The notes beneath the pieces are model-generated. The model was not told where the DNA came from and did not search any database. It saw nothing but the letters and a program-made list of their open reading frames with translations. This document shows positions 16,103 to 23,111 of a DNA stretch of 30,629 bases, one piece after another. The DNA is from UBA9988 sp964574105 (GTDB lineage Bacteria > Patescibacteriota > Minisyncoccia > Phycocordibacterales > UBA9988): the NCBI GenBank assembly GCA_964574105.1, contig CAZNKH010000006.1, positions 1-30,629 of the forward strand. Reading direction: 5' to 3'. Every line of letters begins with the position of its first letter. Positions within the stretch are counted from its first letter, which is position 1. The translations under genes were made by a program, and so were the position numbers.

Positions 16103-16119
16103 ATAAGTGTATCACTTAT
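16103..16119. repeat. Perfect palindrome upstream of the small membrane protein gene
   Basis: ATAAGTG TAT CACTTAT, seven-base arms with a three-base centre, ending 6 bases from the ATG at 16096. It could be an operator or a leader hairpin; it contains a possible -10 (TACACT on the minus strand). Confidence 0.5.
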
Positions 16120-16138
16120 AAGAGCGAAGCAAAGTAAA

Positions 16139-16165
16139 ACCCCGTTATGTTGTGCACAACGGGGT
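16139..16165 (-). terminator. Probable terminator after the small Cys/His protein
   Basis: Minus strand stem ACCCCGTT/AACGGGGT with an 11-base loop, followed by a short T run (four T, then ACTTT). It stands just beyond the stop of the gene at 16172. Confidence 0.7.
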
Positions 16166-16171
16166 GAGAAG

Positions 16172-16396
16172 TTAGTACGGATGAACTTCGTCAATCTTGC
16201 AAAACCTACGATTTCCAAGACAAAGCACTTCTCCACAGTGTAGACATGTAGAGAGGGGGTTTCCTTGAAGCCGATCTTCACCCTCAATAATCACGGGGTA
16301 GAACTTGCAATTTGAACCATTGCGCTGAACGAGCAACATCCCGCCACAGTGATGAAGGCAGGTGCCGAAAAAGTGATTCGGGACTATGCACGGCAT
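16172..16396 (-). CDS. Small Cys/His-rich protein, possible zinc ribbon
   Basis: A 74-residue protein with eight cysteines and several histidines, including CLHHCGG, then CLHCGEVLC and RRFC, spacing compatible with a zinc-binding knuckle. It has a very good ribosome binding site (AAAGGAGG, 9 bases before the ATG), its own promoter (TTGACG-18-TATAAC) and a terminator, so it is an independent transcription unit and very likely real. I do not recognise a family. It may bind a nucleic acid or a protein partner; this is inference from size and metal-site pattern only. Confidence 0.65.
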   Translation of the reverse strand: MPCIVPNHFFGTCLHHCGGMLLVQRNGSNCKFYPVIIEGEDRLQGNPLSTCLHCGEVLCLGNRRFCKIDEVHPY

Positions 16397-16443
16397 ACGA
16401 GATTTCCTCCTTTCTTCTTCTCTCTTAAAGAACCATCTTTACT

Positions 16444-16473
16444 GTTATATCTCTTGAGACCTCGCTGCGTCAA
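16444..16473 (-). promoter_or_regulatory. Promoter of the Cys/His-rich small protein
   Basis: Minus strand TTGACG (16468-16473), 18-base spacer, TATAAC (16444-16449). It lies within the last codons of prmC, and the prmC TAA (16445-16447) is part of the -10 hexamer. Confidence 0.65.
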
Positions 16474-17227
16474 TATGTGCATAACGCTCTCGCCCGAACT
16501 GGTCTGTATGCACTGTTCCAGAAAGTGCATACTCAGCAATGAGTGAATGTACGAGCGTACCCTGCCCAGAGCCTATCTCGCAATACACAATCCCCTCCTC
16601 TCCTATATGCGATTTGAGCTCTCTGAAGAATTTTGTAAGCTCTGCGGATCCGGCGTTGTTTGCAAACACAGCATACTGTGGCTCGTACTCTCTTACGCTC
16701 TTTTCCACTTCTTCTTCTCTCCCCACATAGGGAGGGTTGGCGCAGATAAGATCGTAGCGGCTCGTAATGCCTTGCCACATATTACTTTCAATGAGAGCAT
16801 AACGATCCTCTTGTATGTGATTTCTCTCCATCGTAATGCGTGTTTGTTTAAGCATTCTCCAGTCGATATCAGCACAGTCTCCACTCGCCTGTGGGAACGC
16901 GGCAAGAAGTGCGGCGGCAATACATCCTGATCCAGTACACATATCCAGAAAACGAAAATTCGGTTTTTGGATAGCGAGACCCGCACGGAGCTCTGTGATA
17001 CATGCCTCCATCCAGTATTCCGTCTCCTCACGAGGGATGAGCGGACGAAGAGAGAGGTCTACAGTAATCCCGCAAAAACGCTTCCATCCAATAATGTAAT
17101 CGACGGGTTCTCCAGCCAAAAGGCGCGTGCGATCTTTCTTCAGGCTTTTTGCATCCGCGTTGTCTGCATACTTGTCACGCACTATCCACGCGAGTGCCTG
17201 CCTTTCTTCACGAGAAGTCTTATTCAT
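16445..17227 (-). CDS. prmC: Release factor glutamine N5-methyltransferase (PrmC/HemK)
   Basis: Methylates the GGQ glutamine of RF1/RF2 using S-adenosylmethionine. The 260-residue protein has the family pattern RPLIPREETEYW (61-72), the SAM motif FLDMCTGSGCIA (93-104) and the catalytic NPPY (164-167). The N-terminal substrate domain is shorter than usual. It stands alone: the usual neighbour prfA is not in the window. Its 3' end contains the promoter for the next gene. An extended -10 like element (TGTGATACC) lies 8 bases before the ATG. Confidence 0.93.
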   Translation of the reverse strand: MNKTSREERQALAWIVRDKYADNADAKSLKKDRTRLLAGEPVDYIIGWKRFCGITVDLSLRPLIPREETEYWMEACITELRAGLAIQKPNFRFLDMCTGSGCIAAALLAAFPQASGDCADIDWRMLKQTRITMERNHIQEDRYALIESNMWQGITSRYDLICANPPYVGREEEVEKSVREYEPQYAVFANNAGSAELTKFFRELKSHIGEEGIVYCEIGSGQGTLVHSLIAEYALSGTVHTDQFGRERYAHIDAARSQEI

Positions 17228-17255
17228 TTCGTGATGGTATCACAGGAGAATGTAG

Positions 17256-17283
17256 TTGACATTAGTTCTCTCTCCACTACAAT
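17256..17283 (+). promoter_or_regulatory. Promoter of the PIN-PhoH gene
   Basis: Plus strand TTGACA (17256-17261), 16-base spacer, TACAAT (17278-17283). The predicted start is near 17290, with a leader of about 40 bases containing AAGGAG (17319-17324) seven bases before the ATG at 17332. Confidence 0.78.
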
Positions 17284-17331
17284 CTGCGTAGATGCTCATC
17301 GACAGAGCTACTTAATTGAAGGAGAGTATGT

Positions 17332-18765
17332 ATGACTGTTCGAAGGACTTCTTCACTACACGCTGTGCCACAGATAATTGTTGTGCTTGATACCAATGTA
17401 CTGATTCATGATCCTGAAGCGCCGCTTCAGTATGAACAGGGAACCGAGGTGCATATACTCATTCATGTACTAGAGCAATTAGACAAGGCGAGCAAACAAG
17501 ACGGACTGATTGGATATAACGCGCAACAAGCTGCCCGTATACTCAGTGATCTCAGTAATCATGGAAATATCAAAGAGGGAGTCAAGACAGACCGAGGAGG
17601 TGTGGTGAGGATTGCCCAAGACGGGCATGCTCACACATTGCCAAATGGGTTTAGACGAGACGAAAGCAATGCAATTCTTGCCCATGCAAAATACCTTACC
17701 GAACAAGAAAAGAAAAATGGAAAACGAACAGAGGTCATCTTTGTCACCAAAGAAGCCATTGCACGGGTCAAAGCATGCGCGCTGGGAGTGAAGTGTGAAG
17801 ACTATGGGGAAGAAGCACAGATGCTTGACTTCTCGGAACTTCAAGAGAAACTCGCGTTGAAAACAGTATCTGTTCCACTGGAGACAATCACAAAGCTTTA
17901 CAACAATCGCGATGGCATACCCGTTCCTGATGGAGTGTTTTTACATCCCAATCAAGGATGTATTCTCACTGCTGTAAACGACAGAGGAGATACAAAGACT
18001 GCCCTCACATTGTACAAACACGATAACCCTCGTCTAGTGTTTGTGAACAAGCCACCACAACTCATTCAACAGGCAGGAAACTCTCATACCATTGTTCCCC
18101 GCAACAATGAACAGGCAATTGCTTATCAACTTTTGCGAGATCCATCTTTGGATGTTGTCTTCATCCTCGGACCACCCGGGTCAGGCAAGACATTACTGGC
18201 ATTGGATGCGGGAATAACATTACTTGATAAGAAAAGATTTGAGGCACTGCGCATATTCCGTTCTACCCAAGAATCTTCTGATACACTTGGATTTCTCCCG
18301 GGTGATCTGGATGAAAAGATGGAACCGTGGAAAAAAGCAATCAACGAGCTTATCTACCAGATTACACAGGATGATCAGATTAATCCGGGACATGAGGAAA
18401 AAAACCTTGCTCATCAGAAATTTAGAAACAAGACGAATGAATTTTTTGAACAAGGTCTCATCACTGTGGAATGTATTAATTTCTTGTTGGGACAGACACA
18501 TACAAATGTCATAGTGTTGTACGATGAAGCGCAAAACTTCACCCGTCGTCAAATGGCACTCTGCCTCTCGCGGTCTGGTGAAAGTACCCGGGTCTTGGTA
18601 GTTGGAGATCTTAATCAGATTTACACCCCGTACCTTGACCCTCGTACCTCAGGTATGAATTATTGGTGTCAAAAACTACTTCCATCTGGTTATGCCGGAG
18701 TATTGGTGCTCAAAGACTCTGTTCGTTCTCGCTTATCTCAATTAGTAGCTTCAATGGGAATGTGA
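17332..18765 (+). CDS. PIN-domain PhoH-family ATPase (PhoH2/YlaK type)
   Basis: A 477-residue fusion of an N-terminal PIN ribonuclease domain and a C-terminal PhoH ATPase, the arrangement of PhoH2 proteins, which are reported to combine RNA unwinding and cleavage. PIN: VVLDTNVLIHD (about 17-27) supplies the first catalytic Asp, and further acidic residues follow (DESNAILAHAKYL; FVTKEAIARVKA). PhoH: Walker A GPPGSGKT (280-287), Walker B VLYDEAQNF with D398-E399, then VVGDLNQIY. All motifs are intact. It has its own promoter, a good ribosome binding site and a terminator, so it is a single-gene unit. No VapB-type antitoxin gene is adjacent. Confidence 0.93.
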   Translation: MTVRRTSSLHAVPQIIVVLDTNVLIHDPEAPLQYEQGTEVHILIHVLEQLDKASKQDGLIGYNAQQAARILSDLSNHGNIKEGVKTDRGGVVRIAQDGHAHTLPNGFRRDESNAILAHAKYLTEQEKKNGKRTEVIFVTKEAIARVKACALGVKCEDYGEEAQMLDFSELQEKLALKTVSVPLETITKLYNNRDGIPVPDGVFLHPNQGCILTAVNDRGDTKTALTLYKHDNPRLVFVNKPPQLIQQAGNSHTIVPRNNEQAIAYQLLRDPSLDVVFILGPPGSGKTLLALDAGITLLDKKRFEALRIFRSTQESSDTLGFLPGDLDEKMEPWKKAINELIYQITQDDQINPGHEEKNLAHQKFRNKTNEFFEQGLITVECINFLLGQTHTNVIVLYDEAQNFTRRQMALCLSRSGESTRVLVVGDLNQIYTPYLDPRTSGMNYWCQKLLPSGYAGVLVLKDSVRSRLSQLVASMGM

Positions 18766-18773
18766 TTATACAT

Positions 18774-19838
18774 TCAGGCCCTAACCACCACAGCGGATAG
18801 GGCCTTTTTATACTTACGGGCAATATCCGACATGAGTCCCGGACCTTCATAGATCATACCTGTAATCAGTTGATTAATGTTTGCTCCTGCTTGCAATTTT
18901 TCTTCAGCATCCTTTGGTGAAAAGATCCCTCCACACCCGATAATGGTCATTGTTGGTCCTATATACTCACGAGTCTTACGGATCAGTTTTGTGGAGACCG
19001 TGCGACACGGGAGACCAGAGATGCCCCCGTAACGACCGTAAAGAGCCCTCTCTTCTACTTTGAGTAATGAATCATCTTTGTGAAGATTCCCGATTACAAA
19101 ACCTCGTATATTATGCGTTCGTGCAACATCAATAAGTTTATGGAGTTCTTCCCAAGATAAATAAATGGGGAGTTTTATATATACAGGTTTTGAGAGTGTA
19201 AGTGTGTCAACAGCAGATAGGAGGCGATCTAGAGCGGAGGGAGAAGTGAAAAGTTCTCCAGTAAATGAATTTGGGCAAGAGATATTAATGGTGTAATACG
19301 CTCCTGCTCCTGAACGAGAAAGTTGTTTTAGAGAGTAACAATAGTCGTCAATCCCTTCTTGTTCCCCTGCTGATTCTTTGTCGTTTGTACGAGCAACACT
19401 CACTCCAATGACAAAATCTTCTGGCACCCGTGCGGCGAGTATCCGTGGGATCACTGCATCTACTCCATCATTTTTGAGTCCCTTATTTACAAGAATACTT
19501 TCTGACTTTGGGAGACGGGTAAGTTGTGGGCTGCGGTTCCCTGCGCTCGCCTTCGCAGTGATTGATCCAACTTCAACACCGCCAAAACCAACCGAGGGAA
19601 GGATGGAAATGATGCGAGCGTTATAATCAAACCCTGCAGCAAGAACAATCGGCGTACGGTACCTAAGACCATCTACCGTTACTGTGGCATCGGTATGTGG
19701 ATACCCATATGCAAGAGCGGTTGCATTACGCCCAATGGCCGTTCTTCCGAGTAGTGTTCCAACGGAAAGAAAGAACGAGTGGATTGGATCAGGTGGAAAA
19801 GAAAAAAGTATCGGCTTAAGTAAATAGCGGTAGAACAC
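18774..19838 (-). CDS. pyrD: Dihydroorotate dehydrogenase, class-2-like
   Basis: Oxidises dihydroorotate to orotate in pyrimidine synthesis. The 354-residue protein has the class 2 N-terminal membrane-association helices (FYRYLLKPILFSF and following), the FMN-site patterns VLAAGFDYNA and GFGGVEVGSIT, NKGLKNDG, and the C-terminal phosphate site (IIGCGGIFSPKDA). The catalytic loop reads NISCPNS, with Cys where class 2 enzymes normally carry Ser (SSPN); Cys is the class 1 residue. The start is GTG (19838) with a possible leaderless promoter (TAGACC-17-TATGCT, six bases before the GTG). No other pyr gene is in the window. Confidence 0.92.
   Translation of the reverse strand: MFYRYLLKPILFSFPPDPIHSFFLSVGTLLGRTAIGRNATALAYGYPHTDATVTVDGLRYRTPIVLAAGFDYNARIISILPSVGFGGVEVGSITAKASAGNRSPQLTRLPKSESILVNKGLKNDGVDAVIPRILAARVPEDFVIGVSVARTNDKESAGEQEGIDDYCYSLKQLSRSGAGAYYTINISCPNSFTGELFTSPSALDRLLSAVDTLTLSKPVYIKLPIYLSWEELHKLIDVARTHNIRGFVIGNLHKDDSLLKVEERALYGRYGGISGLPCRTVSTKLIRKTREYIGPTMTIIGCGGIFSPKDAEEKLQAGANINQLITGMIYEGPGLMSDIARKYKKALSAVVVRA
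18776..18809 (+). terminator. Terminator of the PIN-PhoH gene, inside the convergent pyrD end
   Basis: Plus strand stem AGGCCCTA/TAGGGCCT (18776-18783 with 18798-18805), 14-base loop, then a T run (18805-18809). The whole hairpin is encoded by the last codons of pyrD on the other strand. Confidence 0.85.
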
Positions 19839-19850
19839 AAAGAGAGCATA

Positions 19851-20384
19851 TCACACGAACAGTGATGGGTCTACGGAGAAACGGTATGGTTTTTCTGACC
19901 ACTCTCCGGCATATGAGACGCCTATACGAGGACATTTTCTAATAGCACTATGTGGAACGACGACTCCCCTATCTTCAATCCACAAACCGCTTTTTTTTGA
20001 CATCTCCGCACCATAGAGTTCCTTACCTATTCCAAAGAGTCTCCCCACCCTCCCAGGGCCTTCTGTGCCTTCAACAGAGCGAATGAGGACGGCTGCTGGG
20101 TAATCTCTTGGGCCCGTCACCACATTGAGCAAGTGATGCATCCCGTAGACGAGGTAAACATACCAACGCCCACCAGAGTGGAACATAATCTCAGTACGCG
20201 GGGTTCGACCACGCGAGGCGTGAGAGGCCTTATCTAAGGGGCCATCATAGGCTTCTACCTCAATAATACATCGCGCAATAATCTCTGTGCCACGAGTGCT
20301 CACCAAGTACTTACCGAGAAGCTCTTCAGCCACACGGAATGTATTCCGTTCAAAAAATGATTGTGGGAGTATCTGGCGCATCAT
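19851..20384 (-). CDS. DNA-3-methyladenine glycosylase (AAG/MPG family)
   Basis: Base-excision glycosylase that removes alkylated purines. The 177-residue protein carries the family patterns LLGKYLVS, IIEVEAYDGPLDKASHASRGRT (the catalytic Glu lies in VEAY), MFHSGGRWYVYLVYGMHHLLNVVTG and AVLIRSVEG, and it ends on FSVDPSLFV. Two consecutive ATG codons are found; TACTAT ends six bases before the second (20381), which fits a leaderless start there, with one residue fewer. It lies directly upstream of pyrD (12 bases apart) and after the terminator of a small transcript. Confidence 0.92.
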   Translation of the reverse strand: MMRQILPQSFFERNTFRVAEELLGKYLVSTRGTEIIARCIIEVEAYDGPLDKASHASRGRTPRTEIMFHSGGRWYVYLVYGMHHLLNVVTGPRDYPAAVLIRSVEGTEGPGRVGRLFGIGKELYGAEMSKKSGLWIEDRGVVVPHSAIRKCPRIGVSYAGEWSEKPYRFSVDPSLFV

Positions 20385-20402
20385 CGTATAGTAACAAAAA
20401 AT

Positions 20403-20433
20403 AAAAAACCGCGCGGAGGAAGTGTCCGCGCGG
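20403..20433 (-). terminator. Strong terminator of the micro-ORF transcript
   Basis: Minus strand stem CCGCGCGG/CCGCGCGG (20409-20416 with 20426-20433), nine-base loop, then TTTTTTATTTTTT. It closes the small transcript that starts near 20561. Confidence 0.92.
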
Positions 20434-20456
20434 CTAGGAGCTTGTTTTTTCTTGGT

Positions 20457-20528
20457 CTAGCGCCTAAAGACCACGACTATCTTCCCGTCACAGCAGTGAG
20501 CTGTTCGGGGAACCATAAAACGCTTCAT
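20457..20528 (-). CDS. 23-residue basic micro-ORF with its own promoter, ribosome binding site and terminator
   Basis: ATG at 20528 is preceded by AAAGGAGG five bases upstream; the frame runs MKRFMVPRTAHCC and ends in VVVFRR before TAG. It contains a CC pair and seven basic side chains or His. An extended -10 (TGC TATACT, 20568-20576) precedes it and a strong terminator follows 24 bases after the stop, so the whole transcript is about 155 bases with this as its only translatable frame. It could be a small protein, a leader peptide without a downstream gene, or the coding part of a dual-function small RNA. Function unknown. Confidence 0.55.
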   Translation of the reverse strand: MKRFMVPRTAHCCDGKIVVVFRR

Positions 20529-20567
20529 GAGTGCCTCCTTTCTCTTAAGGATCTCTATTCTCTTCTT

Positions 20568-20576
20568 AGTATAGCA
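20568..20576 (-). promoter_or_regulatory. Extended -10 promoter of the micro-ORF transcript
   Basis: TGCTATACT on the minus strand. A TTGACA lies only seven bases upstream of the hexamer, too close to serve as its -35, so recognition through the TGn extension is the simplest reading. Confidence 0.5.
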
Positions 20577-20593
20577 AGGCTGTCAAGTCCCGG

Positions 20594-21310
20594 CTACCAC
20601 AGTAGACTCTGTGATGACCAGGAGTGAAAGATGAGCGCGAGAATGATATAGAAAGCAAAGTGGATCATAAAGCTGTACACAAAACCACTCTTCACACGAA
20701 GAATGAGGCGAGGGAAGATAAGTGCCGAGAGTACGGAGCCAATTGTCATAACAGTCGCGTGCACAGTAGGAACATCAGGTTTAATGATAAAAAAGAGTAC
20801 ATGTGCGCCTCCAAAAAATACTGCGTAAGCCAATATCACTAAATTGAGAGATCGATAATAGGCGTAAAGCATGAGAACAAGTGCCGCAATGAGCACTTGT
20901 TGAAAAAGGAGTTCGGTAAACTTAGGAACAAAGTACCATGGAGTAGAGAGTTGCAAATCTGAATATAGGCTAAAAGAAAAAAAGCTGGGTACAGATATTT
21001 GAGCAATGACACTGAGCGCAAACCAGCTACAGGCCGTAAAAACGGCACAGATAAATATATACACCCATAGACTGTGTTCTACAGGAAGCCATCGAAGGAA
21101 ATAATCCCAGAAGAGGTAGACGCTTACCAATGTCCAGAGTCCGAAGTAAGCCGCAATGATAAGTGGTGAAGCGTTGTAACTGAGATCAATCCCAAGCGCA
21201 GGGAGGAGTGTGCGGTAGCCGATATTCGCCACCATCCATAATGCTTCTATCAGAAGTAAGGTAGGAATAAGGAGTGGGCGTGCTCGTTTTGAAGATATTC
21301 CTAAGCGCAT
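20594..21310 (-). CDS. Multi-pass membrane protein, CPBP/Abi intramembrane-protease-like
   Basis: A 238-residue protein with about seven hydrophobic segments. Three motifs resemble the CPBP (CAAX protease/bacteriocin-processing) family: KFTELLFQQ in place of EExxxR, FFGGAH (FxxxH) and a later MIHFAF with His in a membrane helix. The first motif is degraded (one Glu, Gln instead of Arg), so catalysis is uncertain. It overlaps the end of the DUF2585-like gene by 10 bases. Family members process prenylated proteins or peptides; no substrate is suggested by the neighbours. Confidence 0.55.
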   Translation of the reverse strand: MRLGISSKRARPLLIPTLLLIEALWMVANIGYRTLLPALGIDLSYNASPLIIAAYFGLWTLVSVYLFWDYFLRWLPVEHSLWVYIFICAVFTACSWFALSVIAQISVPSFFSFSLYSDLQLSTPWYFVPKFTELLFQQVLIAALVLMLYAYYRSLNLVILAYAVFFGGAHVLFFIIKPDVPTVHATVMTIGSVLSALIFPRLILRVKSGFVYSFMIHFAFYIILALIFHSWSSQSLLW

Positions 21311-21519
21311 TCTCTATGTATGATGTGCGAGAAGGTGTACCAATTAAACATCTGCTGATTGTTCCCCACGCCCATGAGTGTTGGCTCCCACACTTTTAAG
21401 ACACCACAAGGACACACTGACGATTGACCAAAGTATGCAAGCGTGACTCCTTGGATTGCCACAATTATAAGAGCAATAAGAAGCACCATGCGTAGTGAGA
21501 CTGTAGAATTAAGAGACAT
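21301..21519 (-). CDS. Short DUF2585-like protein, probably truncated
   Basis: A 72-residue protein with one membrane segment (about 10-28) and the DUF2585 signature VCPCGVLKVWEP, then NWYTFSHIIH. Members of the family as I know them continue after the SHxxHG motif with several membrane helices and a GDSxxNS motif. Here the frame ends four residues after HIIH and the following frame does not supply the missing part. It may be a truncated relic or a genuine mini-version. TATACT ends six bases before its ATG (GTAGTT between), so it is probably still transcribed, in a leaderless fashion. Confidence 0.6.
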   Translation of the reverse strand: MSLNSTVSLRMVLLIALIIVAIQGVTLAYFGQSSVCPCGVLKVWEPTLMGVGNNQQMFNWYTFSHIIHRECA

Positions 21520-21525
21520 AACTAC

Positions 21526-21531
21526 AGTATA
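21526..21531 (-). promoter_or_regulatory. -10 element of the DUF2585-like gene, predicted leaderless
   Basis: TATACT on the minus strand followed by GTAGTT and ATG, the same layout as priA (TATACT GTAGCG ATG). No convincing -35 is seen in the AT-rich upstream sequence. Confidence 0.5.
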
Positions 21532-21548
21532 CGCTTACCAATACATAA

Positions 21549-22940
21549 TTAAAAAGATTTTGTATATGTACGACGGGGACGGCCGCGGTACTTTTTCCCC
21601 TTTCTCCCACCAACTGCTGATAAGAAGTTGGCTTGCATAAGCGCGCGCTCCGATGGGGAGAGTCGGGTAAACACCACTTCTGCATCACGGGAGAACTCCT
21701 TAAAATGCTCATCTCGTGCGAGAATCTGCGGGTGCACACGCAAAGCATTCCCACTAATACCACGCAAAATAATCCCTTTCAAAGTACGCACGCGCGAGAG
21801 CGCCACATAGCCTTGCCCGTACTCAAATGCCTTTGAGAGATCCATCATCGCAGCATCCAGACTCATTCCCTGACTCTTATGCACAGTAATGGCCCACGCG
21901 AGGCGTAACGGTAGTTGCCCAATGCGCGCGAGAATCCTCCCGCCCTCCTCAATCGTCCACTCCGTCGCGGCAACTACAATCCGCTTACCCGAGCGCAGCT
22001 TCACCACCGGCGCACCGTTTTTGGTGAAGTGGTCTACCGTGCCGAGGGTGCCATTTACATAACCGATGTCAAAATTATTCTTGGTGAACATAACTGCAGC
22101 GCCAACCTTGAGCTCCAGTATCTCCGGCGAGAGACAACCGCGTATGAGTTGTTCTATCAGGACATTCTTTCCGTGCGCGTACATCTTGTAGAAATGGATC
22201 TTACCGGGAAGTTTTGCCAAACGCTCATCATTGATGTAATCAACATCGGCATTGTGTGTGTAGAGTTCCGGTATGTTCTCTTTCCCCACTTGATCACTTT
22301 TCCGACACTCCTCGCAGAGTGCGGAGAGTTGAGCAAAGGAGTTCTCGCCTCCGCCCTCACCGCGGCGGATGGACGAGAGAATGGCGCTATGAAGAACATC
22401 TGTGTGGCGATGCTGCTCGTGGAGATAAGCTACCAAGAATTCTGCCTCTCTCCATGCAGGAGACTCAAACACAAAGCGCGCGCTCGGCTCACCGCGACGA
22501 GAAACGGGGGGCAATTGGAAAAAGTCTCCGACTACAATTATTTGCAGACCACCAAAGGACTTTTTGGGCAAATGGCGCAAAGTGCGACACACCGCATCAA
22601 CAGCGCTCAAGATATCTGCATCCAACATAGAAATCTCATCAATAATGAGTACAGAGCAGTGAATGAGGCGCTTGACCAGATACTCCTTAGTAGAAAGTAC
22701 ATCGATATCCTCCTCTCTGAAGTCGTGTTTGATGCCAATACCACTCCACGAGTGTATGGTCTGACCACCAATATGCGTGGCCGCAATGCCTGTAGAAGCA
22801 GTTACTGCGGGTTCCACCCCGTGCTCTTTGAGGTAGCTGATATAGCGGTTAATCAAGTGCGTCTTCCCACTACCCGGCTCCCCCGTCAAAAACACATTCG
22901 CCCCCGTCTTGAGTATTTCCAAAGCAGTACTCTGCGTCAT
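21549..22940 (-). CDS. Pif1-like SF1B DNA helicase
   Basis: A 463-residue 5'-3' helicase of the PIF1/RecD2-like group, which acts on G-quadruplexes, forks and R-loops. Motifs in order: Walker A GEPGSGKT (20-27), motif Ia ASTGIAATHIGGQTIHSWSG, Walker B LIIDEISMLD, motif III GDFFQLPPV, and near the C terminus AWAITVHKSQGMSLD and YVALSRVRTL. All are intact. The C-terminal tail is strongly basic (GRKGKKYRGRPRRTYTKSF) and may bind nucleic acid. The DEAD-box gene lies upstream, with a terminator between, so this gene is probably transcribed separately. Confidence 0.93.
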   Translation of the reverse strand: MTQSTALEILKTGANVFLTGEPGSGKTHLINRYISYLKEHGVEPAVTASTGIAATHIGGQTIHSWSGIGIKHDFREEDIDVLSTKEYLVKRLIHCSVLIIDEISMLDADILSAVDAVCRTLRHLPKKSFGGLQIIVVGDFFQLPPVSRRGEPSARFVFESPAWREAEFLVAYLHEQHRHTDVLHSAILSSIRRGEGGGENSFAQLSALCEECRKSDQVGKENIPELYTHNADVDYINDERLAKLPGKIHFYKMYAHGKNVLIEQLIRGCLSPEILELKVGAAVMFTKNNFDIGYVNGTLGTVDHFTKNGAPVVKLRSGKRIVVAATEWTIEEGGRILARIGQLPLRLAWAITVHKSQGMSLDAAMMDLSKAFEYGQGYVALSRVRTLKGIILRGISGNALRVHPQILARDEHFKEFSRDAEVVFTRLSPSERALMQANFLSAVGGRKGKKYRGRPRRTYTKSF

Positions 22941-22964
22941 AATCTGTATAGTGTACTATTGTAT

Positions 22965-23075
22965 TCAAAAATTACATCCAATAAATAAGGATCTGCCGAG
23001 GCAGATCCTGTATGGTGGTGTGGCCTTAGCCCACAAAGTTGTTGATGAGAGAGCTTTCTGCTTATAAGTATACAC
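22965..23075 (-). ncRNA. Candidate small transcript or 36-codon ORF between the two helicase genes
   Basis: The 170-base gap after the DEAD-box gene holds TATACT (23067-23072, minus strand), then about 80 bases that can fold (GTGGGC/GCCACAC with a bulge) and the terminator at 22988-23009. A GTG (23073-23075) with GAGGAG five bases upstream opens a 36-codon frame (MYTYKQKALSS at its start) that runs through the terminator. No good -35 was found. It may be an sRNA, a small protein, or only the 3' leader-out of the DEAD-box mRNA. Confidence 0.25.
22988..23009 (-). terminator. Rho-independent terminator downstream of the DEAD-box helicase gene
   Basis: Nine-base-pair perfect stem AGGATCTGC/GCAGATCCT with a four-base loop, followed on the minus strand by TTATTTATT. 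Confidence 0.82.
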
Positions 23076-23111
23076 AAATACTCCTCGCAATGAAATCCTT
23101 ATGTGGATAAG

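Noticed and set aside
20574..20590. TTGACA as -35 of the micro-ORF promoter
   Set aside because: Only seven bases separate it from the TATACT, far from the required 16-18.
20594..21519. Frameshift joining the DUF2585 fragment and the next membrane protein into one gene
   Set aside because: The downstream protein lacks the family's GDSxxNS region and instead shows CPBP-like motifs, so two separate genes are more likely.
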